Under the pieces are notes generated by a model that worked only from the letters and a program-made list of their open reading frames with translations, was not told the DNA's origin and made no database searches. The translations under genes and the position numbers were made by a program. Shown here piece by piece: positions 26,597 through 35,636 of a stretch of DNA of 64,000 nucleotides. Positions within the stretch are counted from its first letter, which is position 1; each line of letters starts with the position of its first letter. Origin of the DNA: Candidatus Methylophosphatis haderslevensis (GTDB taxonomy: Bacteria; Pseudomonadota; Gammaproteobacteria; Burkholderiales; Rhodocyclaceae); the NCBI GenBank assembly GCA_016711925.1, contig JADJSA010000017.1:400075-464074 (forward strand), read 5' to 3'.

Positions 26597-28168
26597 ATGC
26601 CACGCCGCCCGACCTTGAAGCTCCCCGCCAAGCCGCGCGCCGAGAAAACGCGCAGCGGCACCGTGCGTCCCAACGCGCCCCGACCCAGGCACACCGGCAA
26701 GACGGCCGAATACCGCGCCCGGCCCAAGCCGGCCCCGGCGCCCGGGCACGAACAGGCGCCACGCAGCGCCAAGGCCACCACGGCAGCGCCCGCACGGCCG
26801 CGCACGAGCACAACGAGCGCCGAGCGAGCGCCCCGCCGGCGGCCCGATGCGGCGCCACGCAAGCCGTGGGACGCAGATCGTGCGCCGCGCCCGCGGCGCG
26901 AATCCGCCGACAGCGCGGCGCCGGCGCGCCGTGCGGCAACTGCCGGCGATCCGGCGTCGAGATCGAAGCGCAATGAGACATGGCCGGAGAAGCGCACCAC
27001 ACGGGCTTCGCAGCCTGCCCGTGCCGCAGATGACCGCCCGCCGCGGCCCGCGCGCCCCCCCCTGCCAAGAGCGCCATCCGGTGCGGCTTCCAGCGGTGTC
27101 CGCAACGAATCGCGGCCGTTTCAGGCGCGCGCCAAAGCAGAGCCGCCCAGCCCATGGGACAAGACGCGCCCGCCGCCGGATCGTGTGCGCGCAGGCACCG
27201 ACGCGAGGCGTGCCGACGAGCGCCAATTGGCCGACAAACCGCGCCGGCCGCGCGCCGACCAACCAAATGTCACGCCACGGCCGCGCCCTGCCGGCGCCAA
27301 GCCGTCCCCCGGTCGCAGCGCTGCCAATGCCGGCGAAACCCGTTCTCGCCGGCCGCCGCAGACCGATCCACGCAACGAGTCGCGCACCGAGCCGCACGTC
27401 GACACCGAAGACTCGCCGCCGCGCAAGTCATCGTCACCCGAACTGCCGCGGCTGTCCAAGCGCATGAGCGAACTGGGCATGTGCTCGCGCCGCGAAGCCG
27501 ACGAGTGGATCGAGAACGGCTGGATCAGCGTCGATGGCCAGGTGGTGGAACAACTCGGCACCCGCGTGCATCCGCACGCCACCATCACTGTCAGCGAAGC
27601 CGCGCGCCAGCACCAGAGCGAAACCGTGACCATCCTGCTGCACAAGCCGATGGCCTACGTCTCGGGTCAGGCCGAGGACGGCTACCAGGCGGCGGCGGTG
27701 CTGATTCGCCCCGAGACGCGCTGGGAAGAAGACAAGTTGCCGATCCGCTTCAAGCGCGGCCACCTGCGCGGGCTGGCACCTGCCGGCCGGCTCGACATCG
27801 ATTCCACGGGCCTGCTGGTATTCACCCAGGATGGCCGCATCGCCAAGCGGCTGGTCGGCGAAGACAGCAAGGTGGAGAAGGAATACCTGGTGCGCGTGGA
27901 AGGCACGCTGGACGATAAGGGCCTCGCGCTGCTCAACCACGGCCTGTCGCTCGACGACAAAAAGCTCAAGCCGGCGCATGTGAGCTGGCAGAACGAACAT
28001 CAACTGCGCTTCGTGTTGCGCGAAGGCAAGAAGCGCCAGATCCGCCGCATGTGCGAACAGGTCGGCCTCACCGTCACCGGCCTGAAGCGCATCCGCATCG
28101 GCAGCGTCACGTTGTCGAAACTGCCGGTCGGCAACTGGCGCTATTTGCGGCCGGACGAGACATTCTGA
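26597..28168 (+). CDS. RluB/RluF-type 23S rRNA pseudouridine synthase with long basic extension
   Basis: 523 residues. Residues 1-280 are a low-complexity, Arg/Pro/Ala-rich tail without a domain. An S4 RNA-binding domain follows (about 284-340, RLSKRMSELGMCSRREADEW), then the RsuA-type catalytic core with GRLD, where D400 is the nucleophile (APAGRLDIDSTGLLVF), and the C-terminal KKRQIRRMCEQ. It converts a uridine of 23S rRNA to pseudouridine. RluB (position 2605) and RluF (2604) are close relatives; the sequence between S4 and the core does not let me separate them. The tail is very strongly basic. Confidence 0.9.
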   Translation: MPRRPTLKLPAKPRAEKTRSGTVRPNAPRPRHTGKTAEYRARPKPAPAPGHEQAPRSAKATTAAPARPRTSTTSAERAPRRRPDAAPRKPWDADRAPRPRRESADSAAPARRAATAGDPASRSKRNETWPEKRTTRASQPARAADDRPPRPARPPLPRAPSGAASSGVRNESRPFQARAKAEPPSPWDKTRPPPDRVRAGTDARRADERQLADKPRRPRADQPNVTPRPRPAGAKPSPGRSAANAGETRSRRPPQTDPRNESRTEPHVDTEDSPPRKSSSPELPRLSKRMSELGMCSRREADEWIENGWISVDGQVVEQLGTRVHPHATITVSEAARQHQSETVTILLHKPMAYVSGQAEDGYQAAAVLIRPETRWEEDKLPIRFKRGHLRGLAPAGRLDIDSTGLLVFTQDGRIAKRLVGEDSKVEKEYLVRVEGTLDDKGLALLNHGLSLDDKKLKPAHVSWQNEHQLRFVLREGKKRQIRRMCEQVGLTVTGLKRIRIGSVTLSKLPVGNWRYLRPDETF

Positions 28169-28693
28169 GCAACGGCGAGAGATGCTCCCGCACGCGCGAG
28201 TAGCAACGGCGCAGCGCCTCGACGGCGGCGGTGTCGATGACCCGCGTCACCGGAATCGGCTTCTCGCCACTGGTCTTTTCTCCACGACCGCGCGGGGTCG
28301 CACTTCCGGACAGGTTTGCGGCTGGGCACGACATAGTCATGCCGTTTCAGACAGAGCCGATGCGCTTCGGCGGCGATGCCCGCGTGAGCCATTCTCCGAA
28401 CCGGCGAATGAGCAGATGCTGACAGGTTGCTCAGACGGCACACCTTTGCTGTGATCGGATGGTTGGAGTTCTGAAGTCAGCAGCCGCGTAGACGCGAGGT
28501 GGGTAAGGATACGTCCAATGGTGCCCTCTTTTCTGGGGCAAGGTCCATCCGTTGGGACTGACCAGCCGCAGTTCGGCCTGAGCCGACCTTGGGTCTCTGG
28601 CCAGAATCAGGCGGCAATGAGCCGGTTAGCTGCTGTCCAGTATTGTGACGTCGCGGACGGCATGCCGAAGTCGCGGCACTGGTCCGGCCTACC
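28169..28693. other. 525-bp region without a recognisable gene
   Basis: This stretch between the pseudouridine synthase and the KAP NTPase gene contains only short reading frames on both strands, none with a family signature. A small minus-strand frame (28340 down to 28107) contains VIDTAAVEALRRCYSRVREH, which looks protein-like, but it lacks a clear start, overlaps the end of the rRNA enzyme and is not assigned. It may be the remnant of a gene lost when the neighbouring segment was acquired. Confidence 0.4.
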
Positions 28694-31666
28694 TCAAGTT
28701 GTGGGTTCCGCCTCAGGCGTCGATTCGTCGGCCAGTTCATCGAGTACTGTGAACACGCCATCAAGATCGTCACGATAGAAGGCAGTGTAGTTCGGTGTGA
28801 AGACGCGTCGCCCGCTAGCGTGCAGTTCGCGCCCACGGATGTGCTCGCGATGGTGCCGCCAGTAGCGTCCCATATCCTTCGGATCCAGTCCTCCAGGAAG
28901 TTCACCCTTGGTCGCGACGTAACCATCCTCGTCTCTACCTGAAAAGAAAGCGCTGCTTCGATGTGACAGGCAGTGGTCAAGGAACAGAATTGCGTTGCCC
29001 TCGTGGATCTCGGGGTTGAAGCAGATGTTGAACATGTAGTCGTTCATCACCTTCGCTATGCCACCACCGTCCTCAACCCCATCCTCGTCATAGTGTCCGC
29101 AGCCAACACCTGAACCATTTGGCGGAAGCGAATTGCTGAGTTGGTAGATCACGAAAGACTTAACAACGGAGCGAGCCGAAGCGATGCGCCGGGCAATCGA
29201 ATTGTCTCCGTGCTCGGACTGAGCGGGCCGTGATGCCTCTTCAAGAAGTTCAGCAAAGGCTATGCCGAGGAACGCTTCAACTGGTGCGTCATTTGCTTCC
29301 GCAAGAAAATTTCGCTGCGAATCAATGTAGGTCCGCTTGAACAGCGCAAACACCTCTTGCGACAGCTTCCTCATCCCGATCAAAGCGAGCGTGCTGACCG
29401 GCCCGGTGGTTGCAGCCGCCTTATCCTGATCGACGATGAGGGCCGTGTGAACATTGTGCAGTTGCCCTTGGCGGTCAGCGGAGCACTGGAGCCTGAACAA
29501 CATAAGATCGTTCCAACCAAGGACGCCACGATCGTGGCTTGCAAGCCGTTCAAGCAGACCCTTCCCTCGATAGGTGCTTTCTCCGAACAGCCGCCACGCG
29601 ATTTCTATGACGTTGTCAGCGCTGTTCGGAAGGCGTCTTCCGGACGTCCTCCCCCAACCTGCACGGTCTAACAATCGCAACAAGGAGTAGATTGACCGCT
29701 GCCGCAGTCCCCGGTCATCGTGCTCGAACGCGGAATAACGCGGAAGATAGTCAATGAGCGTCACTATGGCGTCTTCGGCCAGCACACTGGTGAAGTCATG
29801 GGACTGATTGACGAGCACCCGCCAGAACTGATCATGAGCCTGTTCTCCTCGCGCCAACTCAAAGTCAGGCGACGTGAGCACTGAAGCGATGGATGCACCC
29901 TTCCGAACTCGTTCCACTGCACCTTGGTACAAAACAAACGTCTCCTGCGGCTCCGGTGTCGCAAACCGAACGATGAGCTTGAGGTACGCCTCTAAATTCC
30001 TGAAGTTGCTGCTGTTGAAGCACGCCCGGGATCGAAGAACCGACTCCTCAACTGTGCTTCCATCACCAATCCCCAAAGTTCCAGCGTCAAATAACTGCGC
30101 CAACAAGAACCACGCGGAAGCCTGGAACTCATCCTTCAGTTGCGCAAACGTCTCCGCGTTCTTGAACTCTTGCTGCCCGTATTCGCGCCGCAGAGAGAAG
30201 GTGCCGCTTCGACCCTCTGTCTCTTCTGCATAGATGCGCCGGAACAATCCAGGGTAGTTCAGATGCAGCAGAATGAGGTTGATGAGGTCCCGCTTGTTGA
30301 AGTCGGTTCTACCTAAGTTAGTCTTTTCGATCTGCATCAGGAGCATCGCGTTTACGAAGCGCTTCACCTTGCGCAGGTCGCCAACAAGAGGCAAATAATT
30401 CGCGGCCAAGTCACCATCCAGAATGTCCGCTAGCTCGTTGAGTACAGCACCGAGCTTGACCATCGTGTCAGACGGCACCGAGACAAGCTGGCTCTCATCG
30501 CGCTCCCAATCACGCTGCAAGAAGTTGCGAAGGCTGGAGCTGTCGACGAACAGGCTCAGTTTGACCGTCACAAACTTTTCCAGAAACTCGCGCGCCCTAG
30601 ACCCCTCCTCCTTGCTTCCCGCAAGCACTTCGTTGTCATAGCAGAGGACATACGTGGCCTGAGACAGCTTGAGCGTCCGCCTCGTTGCGAACAGGACATT
30701 GTTCGTGGTCTTCGCGTCCAGGCGATCAAGGTCGTCGATGACGATGATTACACGGCGGTCAATGCGGCGGAGGACCTCGTCAATGTCATCGAGAAGTTCA
30801 TCGACAGTCTCCTGCGAAGGCTCCAGCGAAAGCTTGAAACCCAGGAACGAAACGTCGGCCTTTCCCTTGATTAGTCGAGAGTATCGAGATGCCGCCGGTC
30901 TGAATTCTGGAGCGAAGACCTTGCTTAGGATCGCTGAAGCCCGATCGCGAATCAGGCGATCTGCCAAATCAGGCTCTGAGGCATAGCGAAGCGGCTCAAA
31001 TCGACAAACGATAACTTTGTCCGCGGCACTATTCCAATAGCGCTCAGCTAGATTGATAAAGCTGGTTTTTCCAACCCCCCATGGGCCATCGACACCAAAG
31101 ACCAGCCCCGAGTGTGAGCCGCTTGCGAGAACTGTATCTGCGAACGACTTGGCCTGCGCCTCGCTCGCAAGTAGATCGTCCTTTTTGTCCTTGATCTCCT
31201 CGTCTGCGACGAAATAAAGCTGCGAACTCTGCCTCTTCGGTCTTGACCAATGTTGCTGAAAGAGAGGTGACAACAGTACAAAGGAGAGAAGGATGAAGAT
31301 GGGCGGCGCCCAATGCGGGTCCGCAGACTTGAACGCTGCATGTACGTTTGCAAGCCACGGCGAAGCCAGTTCGTTTGACCAAACTCCGATGACCACCGCC
31401 ACCAGCAAGTCAATCCGAAAGCTCTGACCGATACGCGCAGCAGCCAAGTGCGCATTTCGTTTGACTGCGTAAGTCAGGCAAAGCGTAAGTCCAGCCAAGA
31501 TCCCAACGACCTTCAGCCAGAGTGCAACTTCGTTTAGTTGTTTGGCGAAGTTGGAGCCAAGGTAGAAGGTCAGGCGCAAGGTCTCCGCTCCGATGAGGCC
31601 AATTACGAACATTCTGGCGAAGACCAACAGTTCGGGCATCTTCATGGTTGGCGATTTGGCCGCCAT
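28694..31666 (-). CDS. membrane-anchored KAP-family P-loop NTPase
   Basis: 990 residues from ATG 31666, with GAGGAG ending 6 nt upstream. Four hydrophobic segments occur in the first 140 residues (about 12-34, 47-67, 85-98, 120-136), so the N-terminus is membrane-embedded and the rest cytoplasmic. The Walker A loop is GPWGVGKT (194-201), and the Walker B is VIIVIDDLDRL (306-316), a pairing and spacing typical of KAP (Kidins220/ARMS-PifA) NTPases. The region from about 450 to 990 has no motif I recognise. In bacteria the family includes PifA of plasmid F, which excludes phage T7. Codon use and base composition are visibly less GC-rich than in flanking genes, pointing to recent transfer. It stands alone with an IS66-type element immediately upstream. 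A defence role is inferred. Confidence 0.85.
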   Translation of the reverse strand: MAAKSPTMKMPELLVFARMFVIGLIGAETLRLTFYLGSNFAKQLNEVALWLKVVGILAGLTLCLTYAVKRNAHLAAARIGQSFRIDLLVAVVIGVWSNELASPWLANVHAAFKSADPHWAPPIFILLSFVLLSPLFQQHWSRPKRQSSQLYFVADEEIKDKKDDLLASEAQAKSFADTVLASGSHSGLVFGVDGPWGVGKTSFINLAERYWNSAADKVIVCRFEPLRYASEPDLADRLIRDRASAILSKVFAPEFRPAASRYSRLIKGKADVSFLGFKLSLEPSQETVDELLDDIDEVLRRIDRRVIIVIDDLDRLDAKTTNNVLFATRRTLKLSQATYVLCYDNEVLAGSKEEGSRAREFLEKFVTVKLSLFVDSSSLRNFLQRDWERDESQLVSVPSDTMVKLGAVLNELADILDGDLAANYLPLVGDLRKVKRFVNAMLLMQIEKTNLGRTDFNKRDLINLILLHLNYPGLFRRIYAEETEGRSGTFSLRREYGQQEFKNAETFAQLKDEFQASAWFLLAQLFDAGTLGIGDGSTVEESVLRSRACFNSSNFRNLEAYLKLIVRFATPEPQETFVLYQGAVERVRKGASIASVLTSPDFELARGEQAHDQFWRVLVNQSHDFTSVLAEDAIVTLIDYLPRYSAFEHDDRGLRQRSIYSLLRLLDRAGWGRTSGRRLPNSADNVIEIAWRLFGESTYRGKGLLERLASHDRGVLGWNDLMLFRLQCSADRQGQLHNVHTALIVDQDKAAATTGPVSTLALIGMRKLSQEVFALFKRTYIDSQRNFLAEANDAPVEAFLGIAFAELLEEASRPAQSEHGDNSIARRIASARSVVKSFVIYQLSNSLPPNGSGVGCGHYDEDGVEDGGGIAKVMNDYMFNICFNPEIHEGNAILFLDHCLSHRSSAFFSGRDEDGYVATKGELPGGLDPKDMGRYWRHHREHIRGRELHASGRRVFTPNYTAFYRDDLDGVFTVLDELADESTPEAEPTT

Positions 31667-31751
31667 CAACTACTCCTCTCCATGTGGCCTGAACTGGCCG
31701 CGTGCGGATCAAGGCATGAAAGCATGGTCTCTAGACATAGTGAGTTACACC

Positions 31752-31773
31752 GTAAGCGTGTAGCCCGCCCACG
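31752..31773 (+). repeat. IS66 terminal inverted repeat, left
   Basis: Starts GTAAGCGTGTAGCCCGCCC. It matches the right end over the first eight bases perfectly and over about 16 of 22 overall, as expected for imperfect IS66 termini. Confidence 0.7.
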
Positions 31774-31778
31774 TATGC

Positions 31779-33404
31779 TCATTGAGCAGTTTGGTGCAAA
31801 GTGTCGGTGCGCAGGGGCAAGAGAGAATCGATCTGGCTGTGGAGGCAGGTGGGCAGTTGTTCCAGCGTGTCGCGCAGCCACGCGGCTGGATCGAGGCCAT
31901 TGAGCTTTGCGGTGCCCAGTAAGCTTTGAATCGCCGCGGCGCGTTGGCCCGCGCGCTCCGAACCGACGAACAACCAATTTTTCTTCCCACTGCCACCGGG
32001 CGGATGTCATTCTCGATCGGGTTGTTATCGATCGGCAGGTCGCCTGCGGTAGCGTAGCGGGACAAGGCCGGCCAGCGCTTCAAGCTGTAATCGATGGCTC
32101 TGGCCGTAGCGCTACCCTCGGCAACGCTCAGGCGCGTGTTGATCAGCCACTCGCGCAAGGCTGCAAGCCGGGGCTGGGCTTGAGTTTGCCGCAGGTGAGC
32201 GCGTGCCGCGATCGTCAAATCGCGCCCCTCGGCTTCAATGGCGTACAGCGCGCCGATTCTCTCCAGCGCCTGCTGGGCAATCGCATTGGGCTGCGCGGCA
32301 TTGAGTTCGAAGTACTTGCGCCTCGCGTGTGCCAGACATCCAAGCTCAATGATGCCTGTGGCAAACAGCGCCTTGTAGCCCCCATAGTCATCGACCATGA
32401 GATGACCTTGCCATCCGCGCAGGAACTCCCGGGCATGTTGGCCGGCACGACTTGCTTGATAGTCGAAGACGACGATCGGCGGTCCGGTCTGCAGGCCGTT
32501 CGTGCGATAGGCCCACAGATAAGCCCGCTTCGTCTTGCCCGCTCCCGGATCAAGTTGTCGCACCGGGGTCTCATCGGCGTGCAGCACGCCGCGGCTGCGC
32601 AGCAACACCGCCAGGCGATCGGCCAGAGGCTGCAGCGCAACCCCGATGCGCCCCACCCATTGGGCCAGCGTGGAGCGCGACAAAATGACCCGATCGCGTG
32701 CTGCAATCTGCTCCAGCCGGTACAACGGCAGGTGATCGAGGTATTTGCAGACTATGACCCAGGCGTACAAGCCCACCGCAGCCAAGCCGCCATCGATCAC
32801 CGCGGGAGGGATCGGCGCGGCAGACACCGTCTCGCAGGCACGGCAGGCGTACTGCGGGCGGATGTGCCGATGCACGAAGAAGCGGGCCGGCTCGACATCC
32901 AACTGTTCGCTGATGTCCTCACCGATCTTGACCAGCGCCGTACCGCACTGCCCACAGGTGCAGGAGATCGGTTCATGCCGGTGCTCGATGCGCGGCAGAT
33001 GATCTGGCAGCGGCTGACGACCGGCGCGCAGGCGAGGCGTGCGGGGCACCTGCGGCTCGCTGGTCGCTGCGGCCTCGGCCTGTTTCCTGGCCAGTTCGGC
33101 CTGGGCGGCGGCGATATCGCTGGCCAGCGTCTCCTGGAACAGATCGCCTGCTTCGGCCGAGAAGGCTTCGCTGCGCGCGCCAAAGCGCATCCGGCGCAGG
33201 TGCGCGAGCTCCAGCGTGAGGGCCTGGATCTTGATCCTGGCGGCGTGAAGCTCGCTGTCGCGGCGGGTGATTTGTTCGCTCAGCCGAAGCGCTTCTGGCT
33301 TCTTCTTCTTGTGCCTGGTCGATGAGCTTCTGAACGGTGCCGAGTACCCAATCCGGCAGTGCGGGCGTGGCATTCAGGCGGGCCAGTTCAGCGTCCAAAT
33401 TCAT
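31779..33404 (-). pseudogene. tnpC: IS66 transposase TnpC, two frame breaks
   Basis: The DDE transposase of the IS66 element. The natural start is ATG 33404 (MNLDAELARLNATPALPDWV). Around 33285-33310 the frame changes before ALRLSEQITRRDSELHAARI. The long central part (zinc-finger-like region with CTCGQCG, then LMVDDYGGYKALF, HARRKYF and NNPIENDIRPVAVGRK) is intact. At 31978-31982 there are five T's where six would keep the frame; the shifted frame then gives the normal IS66 C-terminus NWLFVGSERAGQRAAAIQSL ending at 31779. With both breaks real, no complete transposase is made. The low-order A-run could also be a slippage site or a read error. Confidence 0.85.
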
Positions 33405-33501
33405 GCCGATATTATACTCTGCAACAGGCCGAAGAGCCGCATGCACAGGGCCTTTCAGCGATATTTGCCGAGATTCTTCTTGCAGGTCTTCGTGGCCCGG
33501 T

Positions 33502-33843
33502 TCAGACCCGCCAGTGCGCCGGCGCTGGCGCTTCGAGTCGCTGCCAATCGACCCCGCTGACGAGCCATTGCCACTGCGCAGCGCTGAGGGTAAAGACCGC
33601 GGTGTCGGCACGCGGCCAGATAAGTGCCCCCGATGCAGGCGCCGATGACACAGCCACACGCCGGTGCCATCCCCACACCAGAAGCTTGAGCCGATTCAGA
33701 CGCCGGTTGCGAAAGGCATAGGCACTGCCATCGCAGGGCGAGCGTCCCAGCGTGTTCTGTATGCGCTGCGACAGTCCGTCGATGCCGGCGCGCATGTCAA
33801 TCGGTTCGACAACCAGCCAGACCTGGTGCGGGCTCGGGATCAT
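33502..33843 (-). pseudogene. tnpB: IS66 accessory protein TnpB, internally frame-shifted
   Basis: 113 residues, the IS66 Orf2 protein needed for transposition together with TnpC, function not fully known. The N-terminus MIPSPHQVWLVVEPIDMRAGIDGL and C-terminus TLSAAQWQWLVSGVDWQRL are family-typical. Between them an extra G (CCCC at 33671-33674) shifts the frame, and a missing base near 33622 restores it; the shifted window would otherwise read GVWLCHRRLHRGH, the conserved IS66 sequence. The frame is thus open throughout but about 17 residues are scrambled, so the protein is probably inactive. Its ATG overlaps the tnpA stop (ATGA). Confidence 0.8.
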
Positions 33844-34143
33844 GACAGTTGTTTCAAGAACTCGACCAGCAACGGGACACTGCTACCCGGCAACTCAATT
33901 TCCCAACCATCCGGACTGCGCAGGCGCACGACGCTACCCGTTTCCGCCTTGCCCACGCTCACCGGCACCAGGGTCAGCGATGACTTTGCCGCCGCGATGG
34001 TCTGCTTCTCCCGACTGCGCCAGCGATGGAACGCTCGCCTCGCTCAGTCCGTTGTTCGCGCAGTATTCGCGCTGCGTCAGATCACTTCGAACCCAGTTTT
34101 GAATGTGCTCTCGCCAGTAAGCCGGTCCGTGTCTCTTCGCCAT
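33840..34143 (-). pseudogene. tnpA: IS66 TnpA (Orf1), frame-shifted
   Basis: The small first gene of IS66, with a helix-turn-helix-like region. It starts MAKRHGPAYWREHIQNWV at ATG 34143 (an in-frame ATG at 34173 is possible). An extra base near 34031 breaks the frame after GLSEAS; the next frame continues FHRWRSREKQTIAAAKSSL and runs through SPDGWEIELPGSSVPLL to the stop at 33840-33842, which is the normal TnpA C-terminus. So one insertion explains the split. Confidence 0.8.
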
Positions 34144-34198
34144 TCGTCGCGCCTCAAAAACAGGCGACAACATCGCACGAGTTCAACCGATGAGTACA

Positions 34199-34220
34199 GG
34201 TGGTCGCGGTGGACGCTTAC
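34199..34220 (-). repeat. IS66 terminal inverted repeat, right
   Basis: Read on the minus strand it starts GTAAGCGTCCACCGCGACC, the partner of the left end at 31752. It lies about 55 bases upstream of the tnpA start. Confidence 0.7.
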
Positions 34221-34518
34221 GATCCTTCTCCCCTCAATCAGTATGCAGATCGCCAAGGCCGCAAACAGGCCCGCTCAAACGGGTGCAGATTGCAGGGTCA
34301 AATTACGTCTGAATAGAAAATGCCTCATGGATCACGGGCACACCCGAGGCACAGATTGGGCACACTGTGGGCGCACAAATCTAAGCACGACGTCTGGACG
34401 AATTGATCGGATCTGCCGCTAGACGCTGGCTGCGGCGGCAGCGCCAAAGCAACGAAGCGCTTGGCGTTGACAGCTGCAACGCGACCACGAACGAAAATTT
34501 ATTTGAGACTCAAGAAGT
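34221..34518. other. gap between IS element and tRNA-Arg
   Basis: 298 bp with no credible gene. It is less GC-rich than the core genome near its right end (AAAATTTATTTGAGA at about 34494-34508). I found no copy of the tRNA 3' end here or near 28.2-28.7 kb, so there is no visible attachment-site pair. Confidence 0.4.
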
Positions 34519-34595
34519 TGGCGCGCCCGACACGATTCGAACGTGCGACCCCTGCCTTCGGAGGGCAGTACTCTATCCAGCTGAGCTACGGGCGC
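34519..34595 (-). tRNA. tRNA-Arg(CCG)
   Basis: 77 bases on the minus strand, with the 7-bp acceptor stem GCGCCCG/CGGGCGC, discriminator G and an encoded CCA (34521-34519). The anticodon arm is CTGCC-CTCCGAA-GGCAG with anticodon CCG (decodes CGG), and the T loop is TTCGAAT. All arms are well paired. Its 3' end faces the accessory segment at 28.2-34.5 kb, as would be the case for an island inserted at this tRNA. Confidence 0.95.
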
Positions 34596-34712
34596 GTGGG
34601 GAGGGGCGAAGCATAGCCCGATTCGGCCCTGGCGTCCAACCGGACGGGCTGCAGCGAGCGGGCCGGAAGGCTATAATCGGCGCCTCACGAAATCGCCCCG
34701 AGGCCCGAAATC

Positions 34713-35219
34713 ATGTCCGACGATCCGCACGACGACCACAGCACTTTCATCAAGACGCCGAAGCAGTTGATTGCGGCGGTGGTGGCGTTTTTTGCCGTGG
34801 TGATCCTGCTGCCGGTGATGTTTTCCCAACTGGTGACGGCGGGTCGCCGCGCCGCCCCGGACGAGGAAATGACCGCCAAGCTGATCCAGCCGGTCGCGCG
34901 GGTCGAGATGGCCGCCGGCGGCGGGGCGGTGACTGCCAAGGGCGCCAAGACCGGCGAGCAGGTGGTGGCCGCGGTGTGCGGCGCCTGCCACAACGCCGGG
35001 GTTGCCGGTGCGCCGAAGGTCGGCGACAACGCGGGTTGGGCGCCGCGCCTTGCTCTCGGGCTCAATGGCCTGACCAAGAGCGCGATCGCCGGCAAGAATG
35101 CGATGCCCCCGCGCGGTGGCGGCGCCGATCTGACCGATGACGAGATCGCGCGGGCGGTGGCCTTCATGGCGAACAAGTCCGGCGCCAGCTTCAAGGAGCC
35201 GCCGGTAGCGGCAAAGTAG
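34713..35219 (+). CDS. membrane-anchored cytochrome c5-type protein
   Basis: A 168-residue protein with an uncleaved N-terminal helix (about 18-41), so the heme domain is tethered to the inner membrane and faces the periplasm. The single heme site is C89-G-A-C92-H93, and M131 in NAMPPRGGG is the distal ligand. Gly/Ala-rich linkers surround it. It is a class I small cytochrome, probably an electron carrier to a terminal oxidase or reductase. A terminator follows directly, and the gene has no co-transcribed partner. Confidence 0.9.
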   Translation: MSDDPHDDHSTFIKTPKQLIAAVVAFFAVVILLPVMFSQLVTAGRRAAPDEEMTAKLIQPVARVEMAAGGGAVTAKGAKTGEQVVAAVCGACHNAGVAGAPKVGDNAGWAPRLALGLNGLTKSAIAGKNAMPPRGGGADLTDDEIARAVAFMANKSGASFKEPPVAAK

Positions 35220-35235
35220 CCGCAGCGGGAATCGG

Positions 35236-35261
35236 AAAAGGGCGCTGCGGCGCCCTTTTTT
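35236..35261 (+). terminator. Rho-independent terminator after cytochrome gene
   Basis: AAGGGCGC and GCGCCCTT form an 8-bp stem with a TGCG loop, followed directly by a T-run (TTTTTT overall). It starts about 17 bases after the stop codon of the cytochrome gene. Confidence 0.9.
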
Positions 35262-35636
35262 GTTGCGCTGGTAGCCCTCGGCGCGGGGCGGTGCAGCACC
35301 CGGTCGGTTTGCCCAGCCCGGCGAGAGCGGCAACCGGCTGCGCGCAGCGCTTGTGCCGTGCCGCCCGCACCGCCTCCGGCGCCGCCTCTTGGGTGCCCGG
35401 GAAACCTTATAGGGCGGTCTTCTCCGGCTTGGCATCGCCAAACACCGCATGGTTGCTTGCTCTGCGGCTTGCCCGTCTGGAGATCGCCATTCCATGCGGG
35501 TTCCAGGCCGGTTGCCTGCGAAATTTGCGGCCGCCGCCAGGCAATGCCGATGTCACGTCCGGCGCGACAGATTTCGCGGCGGGCGCGATGCGTGGCGCAT
35601 ATACTGTCGGGCATCGCCAACCTCCCGGACGCCGCC
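35262..35636. other. 375-bp gap holding one palindromic repeat copy
   Basis: Between the terminator and the TPR/ankyrin gene I see no gene. The right part contains the dispersed repeat copy at 35471-35509. Directly before ATG 35637 there is no clear ribosome site; GGACG about 10 nt upstream is weak. Confidence 0.5.
35471..35509 (-). repeat. dispersed palindromic repeat, copy 2
   Basis: On the minus strand it reads GGCCTGGAACCCGCATGGAA followed by TGGCGATCTCCAGACGGGC. Over 39 bases it differs from the copy at 59587-59625 at only four positions. It lies in an intergenic region and its core CCGCATGGAATGG is shared by all members. Confidence 0.75.

Larger units (their letters stand above)
31752..34220 (-). 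mobile_element. IS66-family element, decayed
   Basis: A roughly 2.5-kb element with the IS66 three-gene order tnpA-tnpB-tnpC (minus strand), bounded by inverted ends that both begin GTAAGCGT (31752 rightwards and 34220 leftwards). All three genes carry frame breaks: one in tnpA (near 34031), two compensating ones in tnpB (near 33622 and 33671-33674) and two in tnpC (near 33300 and at the T-run 31978-31982). The 8 bases outside each end (GTTACACC on the left, GATCCTTC on the right) do not match, so the expected 8-bp target duplication is missing. Either the ends have been rearranged or the target duplication has decayed. Confidence 0.85.

Noticed and set aside
28107..28443. Two short minus-strand reading frames, one with VIDTAAVEALRRCYSRVREH
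   Set aside because: No family signature, no ribosome site, and one overlaps the 3' end of the pseudouridine synthase gene; noted only as a possible remnant.
34221..34518. Search for an attachment-site repeat of the tRNA-Arg 3' end
   Set aside because: No copy of the 3' tRNA sequence was found by eye at either edge of the accessory segment.
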